Shown piece after piece: positions 59,179-64,000 of a DNA stretch of 64,000 nt. The stretch is taken from NCBI GenBank assembly GCA_001282665.1, contig LN874944.1, positions 359,732 to 423,731 of the forward strand, written 5' to 3'. This stretch comes from Clostridiales bacterium mt11 (GTDB lineage: Bacteria; Bacillota; Clostridia; Tissierellales; Tepidimicrobiaceae). The stretch's first letter is position 1. Each line of letters opens with the position of its first letter. The translations under genes were made by a program, and so were the position numbers. The notes under the pieces were generated by a model that saw only the letters and a program-made list of their open reading frames with translations, searched no databases and was not told the origin of the DNA.

Positions 59179-59793
59179 ATGGCAAAATATTATTATGCTG
59201 TTGGAGAAGGTAGGAAGATAGGAGTATATGAGACTTGGGCGGAATGTGAATCTCAAGTTAAGGGTTATTCAGGGGCCTTATATAAGAAGTTTTCTACTTA
59301 TGAAGAAGCCGTAGATTTCATAAATGGTGTAGAAAAGGCTGATGAGGAAAAAGAAATATCCATGTTGGAAAACCATGAGATGATTGCATATGTAGATGGT
59401 AGTTTTGATAAGAATAATAGATACTATAGTTATGGTGTAGTTATATTTACAAAGGAAGGAAAGAACACTTATTCACAAAAACAAAATGATGAAAATATGG
59501 TTGATATGAGAAATGTTGCAGGAGAAATAGGAGGGGCTATGTTTGCTATGGAAGAGGCCTCAGCAAATGGAAAGGATATATTATATCTGTATTATGATTA
59601 TATGGGTATAGAAAAGTGGGCTACCGGAGAGTGGAAAGCTAACAAATATGGAACAAAAAAATATAAAGAATATTATGATTCCATAAAGGACAGATTAAAG
59701 GTAGTATTTATCAAGGTTAAAGCCCATACTGGGGATGAATATAATGAAGAAGCGGATAAATTGGCAAAACAAGCTCTTGGCATAAAAAGTTAA
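59179..59793 (+). CDS. rnhA: Ribonuclease H (RNase H1) with N-terminal hybrid-binding domain
   Basis: 204 residues from ATG 59179 (AGAGGTGG before it). N-terminal RHBD/viroplasmin domain (residues 3-47; YAVGEGRKIGVYETW and GALYKKFSTYEEA) that binds RNA-DNA hybrids, a linker, and the RNase H domain with Asp in AYVDGSFD, Glu in AGEIGGAMFA, Asp in YYDYMGIEKW and the final Asp in EEADKLA, an HTG loop ahead of it. Removes RNA from hybrids. Confidence 0.93.
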   Translation: MAKYYYAVGEGRKIGVYETWAECESQVKGYSGALYKKFSTYEEAVDFINGVEKADEEKEISMLENHEMIAYVDGSFDKNNRYYSYGVVIFTKEGKNTYSQKQNDENMVDMRNVAGEIGGAMFAMEEASANGKDILYLYYDYMGIEKWATGEWKANKYGTKKYKEYYDSIKDRLKVVFIKVKAHTGDEYNEEADKLAKQALGIKS

Positions 59794-59840
59794 AAAATCT
59801 CTAATTATGAGTTTATATAAACTCATAATTAGAGATTTTT
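59793..59840. terminator. Near-perfect 48-base palindromic bidirectional terminator
   Basis: Arms aaaaatctctaattatgagt and actcataattagagattttt around an inner TTATATAA form a stem of 20 bp or more that ends in TTTTT on both strands. It lies between convergent rnhA and the dCMP-deaminase-type gene and its end overlaps the last bases of the latter. Confidence 0.9.
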
Positions 59841-60327
59841 AGTACCCCATCTTATCGCTTAAGGAATCATCATTCTCTATCCAATCACTGACATGTATTA
59901 TTCTGTAGTCATCCTTAGTATCTCTTACTATAACTTTTTGGATTCCAGCATTGATAATTAGCCTCTTACACATGGAGCAGGAGTTGGCTTGTTTTACTAA
60001 CCTACCACTTTTTACATCTATTCCCACTAAATAAAGGGTGCTGTCAATCATGTCCCTTCGAGAAGCAGATATAATACAATTAGCTTCAGCATGGACAGAC
60101 CTACAAAGCTCATATCTAGTCCCTCTAGGTATATTTAACTGTTCTCTTCGGCAAAATCCTAGGTCAGAACAGTTTTTTCTACCTCTAGGTGATCCTGTAT
60201 ATCCAGTAGATATTATTTCATCATTTTTAACTATTATTGCACCGAAATTTCGTCTTAAGCATGTCCCCCTTTTAAGTACGGTTTCAGCTATATCAAGATA
60301 GTAATTTATTTTATCTCGTCTTTCCAT
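59839..60327 (-). CDS. dCMP deaminase-type cytidine deaminase (ComEB-like)
   Basis: 162 residues. Zinc-dependent deaminase fold: VHAEANCI holds the zinc His and catalytic Glu, and SCSMCKRLIINAG supplies the two Cys (the usual P-C-x-x-C has Ser before Cys). Start TGSPRGRKNCSD and the FGAIIV beginning fit ComE operon protein 2/dCMP deaminase, which converts dCMP to dUMP. AGGAGGTT lies before the start on the minus strand. Confidence 0.9.
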   Translation of the reverse strand: MERRDKINYYLDIAETVLKRGTCLRRNFGAIIVKNDEIISTGYTGSPRGRKNCSDLGFCRREQLNIPRGTRYELCRSVHAEANCIISASRRDMIDSTLYLVGIDVKSGRLVKQANSCSMCKRLIINAGIQKVIVRDTKDDYRIIHVSDWIENDDSLSDKMGY

Positions 60328-60508
60328 ATGTAACCTCCTATAATACTTATGGTAATAATTAAATATTATATTATCATATTTTTTTAATTTTAAACAGATT
60401 GCTAAAATGTAAAAATATACATTATATAGCTAAATACAATTTTGTATAATATAATATAATTATTGGAAGCTTTAAATAGTAGATATAGATTGAGGTGAAA
60501 GATAGAAT

Positions 60509-60997
60509 ATGAAATATTTAATTAGAGAAAAAATATTTACTTTTGCAGATAGGTTTAGAATAGAAGATGAAAACGGACACTCTCAATATGAGGTAGTAGG
60601 AAAGATATTGTCTTTAGGAAATAAGCTTAATATATATGATATGAGTGGCAGAGAAGTTATCCATATTGAGGAAAAAATACTTAGATTTTTACCTGAGTAC
60701 ATGATATTTAGAGAAGGAAATCTAATTGGAAAGATTAAAAAGGAATTAACGTTTTTTAGACCTAAATTTTATATAGAAAGCTCCTACGGACATTTTACTT
60801 TAGGTGGAGATATATTTCACCATAATTTTAATATATTAAGAAATGGGAAAAATATTGCTTGGATTAATAAAAAGTGGATATCCCTTTCGGATGCCTATGG
60901 AGTTGAAATATTAGACGAAGAGGATCAGGCATTTATATTGGCAATTGTCATAGTATTAGATCAAATATTTTATGATGGGAACAAAAATAATGGTTAA
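60509..60997 (+). CDS. LURP-one-related (DUF567) protein
   Basis: 162 residues. Beta-barrel LURP-one/Tubby-like fold: MKYLIREKIFTFADRFRIEDENG, SGREVIHIEEKILRFLPEY and a hydrophobic C-terminal helix (AFILAIVIVLDQIFY). The plant family is linked to defence; bacterial roles are unknown. GAGGTGAAAG precedes the ATG. Single gene, 65 bases before a regulator gene and possibly not linked. Confidence 0.85.
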   Translation: MKYLIREKIFTFADRFRIEDENGHSQYEVVGKILSLGNKLNIYDMSGREVIHIEEKILRFLPEYMIFREGNLIGKIKKELTFFRPKFYIESSYGHFTLGGDIFHHNFNILRNGKNIAWINKKWISLSDAYGVEILDEEDQAFILAIVIVLDQIFYDGNKNNG

Positions 60998-61062
60998 GAA
61001 TTTTATCTTCTAAAGACAAATTGGACTATCTTTAGGATTTTAAAGTTAGGGGAGGGACATTA

Positions 61063-62826
61063 GTGAACTTATTTAGTATACAAGATTCGGTTCAAGAGGT
61101 GGCAGAAGCTATTTTGGCAGTATTAAATGTAGATGTAACTATTGTAGATAGGGATTTGAATCGAGTAGCGGCTACAGGAAAGTATAAAGAGCTAATTGGC
61201 AAAAAAATTCCTAAAAATTGTTCCTTTGAATCAATAGCTAGAAAAAAGAAACCAGAATTTATCGACAAGCCAAATACAAGTGAGAAGTGTTTGGGATGTA
61301 GTTCAAAAGGCAGCTGTTCGGAGATGGCAACTATAGGTTATCCAATAATTAGTAATGGAGAACTATTGGGAGTTATAGGGCTTATAGCTTTTAATATAGA
61401 ACAGAAGAGAAGGATATATGAAGATTACAATTCTTTGATCGTATTTTTAAGTAAACTAGGGGATCTATTAGCAGGAAATTTAAAATATACTAACACCATA
61501 ACTGAATTGACTATACAAAGCGAAGAAACCAAGATGATTATTGATGGATTAGGAAATGGAATTATATGTACTGATAAGCAGGGAAAGATAAAATTTATTA
61601 ACTCTAAAACAGAAGACTATTTAAAAGTCGATAGAAAAGATTTAGTCGATAAATTGATATCTGAAACCATATTAGGATTAAGTTTAGATATCAAAGCTCA
61701 AGCCCCTGTTGAAAAAAAGCTAACCATAAACGGTCAAAGGAAAAGTTTTATAATAAGAAAAATACCAGTAACGATACAAGGTGAAACCGTAAGCAATATA
61801 ATTGAAATCCATAAAACCTCCAATATGGTAAGAAATGCATATAAATTAATAGGAGGAGAAAATAGTATTACTTTTGAACATATAATAGGAGATAGCCCTA
61901 AGATGATGGAAGTAAAAGATGTAGCTAGAGAAGTAGCAGCAAGCAAATCTACAGTTTTATTACGAGGAGAAAGTGGTACAGGTAAAGAATTATTCGCTAG
62001 GGCTATTCACAACTCCAGTGGGAGAAATAAGTTTCCCTTTATAGCTATAAACTGTGCTTCTATTCCAGATAATCTACTAGAAAGCGAATTGTTTGGGTAT
62101 GAAGGCGGAGCATTTACAGGAGCAAAGAGAGAAGGGCAAATGGGTAAGTTTGAATTAGCTAATGGAGGAACTCTATTTTTAGATGAAATAGGGGATTTAC
62201 CTATACATTTGCAGCCTAAACTTTTAAGGGTGCTGCAAGATGAAGCATTTATGAGGGTAGGAGGCAAGGAACTGATTACCATTGATTTTAGATTAATAGC
62301 TGCCACTAATAGAAATTTGGAACAGATGATATTAGATGGGGAATTTAGAGAGGATCTATACTATAGATTAAATGTAATACCTATTCATATCCCTCCCTTA
62401 AGGGATAGACTAGATGATATGGAAGAGCTAAGCCAATATCAACTTAAAAAATATTGTCTAAAATTAGGAAAAGGGGTAAAGTTTTTTTCAAAAGAGGTAA
62501 AGGAAACATTTAATAGATATAATTGGCCTGGGAATGTAAGGGAGCTAGAAAATGTAGTAGAGTATCTAGTAAACGTAGTAAGAGGAGAGGAAATAACCTT
62601 TGAAAGTTTGCCTTACAATATGAAAGAATACATAAAAGATAACACTGAGATAGAGGATAATACTGAGAAGCTAAAGGATATATTAGGTAGATATGAGAAA
62701 AAAGTATTGGAATCCTATTTAAAGACCTATGGAAATACTACAGAGGACAAAGAAAAGATATCATCAATTCTAGATATCAATTTGTCTACTCTATATAGGA
62801 AACTCAATAAATATAATTTGCAATAA
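61063..62826 (+). CDS. Sigma-54-dependent activator (CdsR-like)
   Basis: 587 residues from GTG 61063 (GGGGAGGG before). N-terminal sensor with a Cys cluster ([11 protein letters not shown] near residues 76-86), a PAS domain around 155-260, a central AAA+ domain with Walker A GESGTGKE near 302, GAFTGA near 349 (sigma-54 contact) and FLDEIGDLP, and a C-terminal Fis-type helix-turn-helix ([16 protein letters not shown]). Such activators open sigma-54 promoters. A -24/-12 promoter lies 190 bases after it, before a cysteine desulfidase gene, matching the CdsR design described in clostridia. Confidence 0.9.
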   Translation: MNLFSIQDSVQEVAEAILAVLNVDVTIVDRDLNRVAATGKYKELIGKKIPKNCSFESIARKKKPEFIDKPNTSEKCLGCSSKGSCSEMATIGYPIISNGELLGVIGLIAFNIEQKRRIYEDYNSLIVFLSKLGDLLAGNLKYTNTITELTIQSEETKMIIDGLGNGIICTDKQGKIKFINSKTEDYLKVDRKDLVDKLISETILGLSLDIKAQAPVEKKLTINGQRKSFIIRKIPVTIQGETVSNIIEIHKTSNMVRNAYKLIGGENSITFEHIIGDSPKMMEVKDVAREVAASKSTVLLRGESGTGKELFARAIHNSSGRNKFPFIAINCASIPDNLLESELFGYEGGAFTGAKREGQMGKFELANGGTLFLDEIGDLPIHLQPKLLRVLQDEAFMRVGGKELITIDFRLIAATNRNLEQMILDGEFREDLYYRLNVIPIHIPPLRDRLDDMEELSQYQLKKYCLKLGKGVKFFSKEVKETFNRYNWPGNVRELENVVEYLVNVVRGEEITFESLPYNMKEYIKDNTEIEDNTEKLKDILGRYEKKVLESYLKTYGNTTEDKEKISSILDINLSTLYRKLNKYNLQ

Positions 62827-63011
62827 TGCGAATTAATTCTCAAAAATGATAAAACCATTATATATGGCTATAGATAACTACTACCATTAAAAATATATTG
62901 AGTAAGAGGATAATTTGCATTTATAAGAATTATAATGTTTTTCAAAAAAGTTTTAATCTATTATTTCTTGTTAAATACTTATCTATAGGGTATAAGCTTT
63001 AAAGGAGAGAA

Positions 63012-63028
63012 TTGGCATGTTCTTTGCA
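63012..63028 (+). promoter_or_regulatory. Sigma-54 (-24/-12) promoter of the cysteine desulfidase gene
   Basis: TTGGCATGTTCTTTGCA has the invariant GG (63014-63015) and GC (63026-63027) spaced 12 bases apart, close to the consensus TGGCACG-N4-TTGCA. Transcription would begin near 63040. The 185 bases between the regulator stop and this site are free of genes and long enough for activator binding sites. Confidence 0.88.
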
Positions 63029-63072
63029 ACATAATATAAGTAAATATGTCTAATTAGAAAGGTGTTGCTAAA

Positions 63073-64000
63073 ATGGAACATGAGGAAATGATAAGGAATT
63101 TATTGACAATGGTGAAACGGGATACGGTGCCTGCTCTAGGATGCACTGAACCTGTCGCTGTAGCATATGCAGGATCAGTAGCAAATAAATATTTAACAGG
63201 AACAATAGATAATATGCTTATAAGAGTAAGTAAAAATATATTTAAAAATGGTAAGTCCGTTATAATTCCTGGCACGAATGAATGGGGATTAGACCTAGCA
63301 GGTGCTTTAGGGATTATAGGAGGTAATTCAGAGGATGGCTTTATGGTTTTAAGAAATGTAGATAATAATATTATTGAAGTTGCTCATAATATGATACGTG
63401 AAGAAAAGGTTAAAGTAGAATATGTGGAAAATGTTCCAGATGTATATGTAGACATAATAGTAAATAGCTCTGTAGAACAAATAGAAGTAGAATTAAAGGA
63501 TAGTCACACCCATATAGAATGGGTTAAAGTAGATGGAGAGATTGTCTATGAGAATAGAATAAGTAGTAAGGATAAAATATCGACAGATTTTCTAAAGGAT
63601 ATGACCTTTAAGGAGCTTAGAGAAGTATGTGAAATTATACCCCTAAATCAGCTAATGTTTATTGAAGAAGGAATTGAAATGAACAAAAGAGCTGCTGAAA
63701 GAGGAATAGATGAAGACAAGGGTTTAAGGATAGGTTCTACCCTTAAGAAGCTTCAATGGGATGGAAAAGTATCCAAGGATGCTTCCACTCAAGCAAGAAT
63801 TTTAACTGCTGCTTCTGCGGATATTAGGATGGGAGGCGGAGATTGTCCCATAATGACTAGCGGTGGTAGTGGTAATCAAGGATTAGGTGTAGTACTTCCT
63901 ATTACAGTAGTAGCAGAAGAAAATAATATTTCTAGAGAAAGATTGATTAGAGCTGTATTTTTTGCCCATGTAATAAATAGATATGTTAAGATGTACACTG
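63073..64000 (+). CDS. cyuA: L-cysteine desulfidase/serine dehydratase alpha-like (CyuA, UPF0597), partial
   Basis: The first 309 codons of a gene that continues beyond the window edge; no stop is reached. ATG 63073 follows GAAAGGTG. Hallmarks are PALGCTEPVAVAYA at residues 21-34 with the conserved Cys of the iron-sulfur enzyme group, IPGTNEWGLDLAGALG and GGDCPIMTSGGSGNQGLG near the current end. CyuA degrades L-cysteine to pyruvate, ammonia and sulfide. The sigma-54 promoter upstream and a cysteine-rich sensor activator suggest induction by excess cysteine. Confidence 0.88.
   Translation, partial: MEHEEMIRNLLTMVKRDTVPALGCTEPVAVAYAGSVANKYLTGTIDNMLIRVSKNIFKNGKSVIIPGTNEWGLDLAGALGIIGGNSEDGFMVLRNVDNNIIEVAHNMIREEKVKVEYVENVPDVYVDIIVNSSVEQIEVELKDSHTHIEWVKVDGEIVYENRISSKDKISTDFLKDMTFKELREVCEIIPLNQLMFIEEGIEMNKRAAERGIDEDKGLRIGSTLKKLQWDGKVSKDASTQARILTAASADIRMGGGDCPIMTSGGSGNQGLGVVLPITVVAEENNISRERLIRAVFFAHVINRYVKMYT

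Overview
The window is AT-rich chromosomal DNA of a low-GC Gram-positive bacterium, most likely a spore-forming anaerobic member of the Clostridia (Bacillota). The basis is strong AGGAGG-type ribosome binding sites, lipoprotein signal peptides, c-di-AMP and TPP riboswitches, a ferritin-like/rubrerythrin-type protein, a collagen-like spore-surface-type protein and a sigma-54 cysteine-degradation locus. The species cannot be fixed from the sequence alone. All functions are read from motifs and family recognition; no search was run.

Layout. 1-4 kb is a decaying stretch: a frameshifted MarR-type regulator, a serine hydrolase that has lost its catalytic segment, then an intact C39-like peptidase and an SDR dehydrogenase. 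4.1-7.5 kb is an osmolyte module: promoter, c-di-AMP riboswitch, terminator, a binding-protein/permease fusion and its ATPase. 8.7-12.6 kb is a thiamine salvage operon (thiD-cytX-thiM-thiE) preceded by two tandem TPP riboswitch-terminator units. 13.1-17.1 kb is a tight four-gene membrane glycolipid operon (two MGDG-synthase-like glycosyltransferases, a NodB deacetylase, a flippase-like membrane protein). 17-22 kb holds miscellaneous genes (GNAT, Dph6-like ligase, HD hydrolase, lipoprotein, cysteine-rich protein plus ferritin-like protein) and gene remnants. 22.5-26.7 kb is a siderophore uptake operon in yclNOPQ order on the minus strand, with a perfect Fur box and a divergent AraC-type regulator. 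26.8-33.5 kb has two GNATs, a large membrane protein with an alkaline-phosphatase-like ectodomain, a C45-type amidase, a chemoreceptor remnant and an ICMT-like methyltransferase.

33.7-37.3 kb is a GntR-controlled PTS module of mannitol type with an SDR dehydrogenase. 37.4-38.0 kb is a small minus-strand region with a small membrane/coiled-coil gene and a curious short frame interrupted twice by UGA. 38.4-53.8 kb is a large galactoside operon: promoter with two LacI-type operators, lacZ, an oligosaccharide ABC transporter, a lipoprotein GH63-like glycosidase, MsmK-type ATPase, LacI regulator, epimerase, and the complete Leloir set galT-galK-galE, closed by a tRNA-Ala(GGC). 54-64 kb carries a collagen-like protein, two small proteins, a 2-hydroxyacid dehydrogenase and arginase (minus strand), nitroreductase, PfpI, RNase H, a dCMP-deaminase-type protein, a LURP-one protein, and finally a sigma-54 activator followed by a recognisable -24/-12 promoter and a cysteine desulfidase gene that runs off the window.

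No CRISPR array, complete insertion sequence, integrase or rRNA was seen. The signals I rate highest are the tandem TPP switches, the proposed amino-glycolipid operon, the sigma-54/cysteine desulfidase circuit, and the UGA-interrupted small frame.
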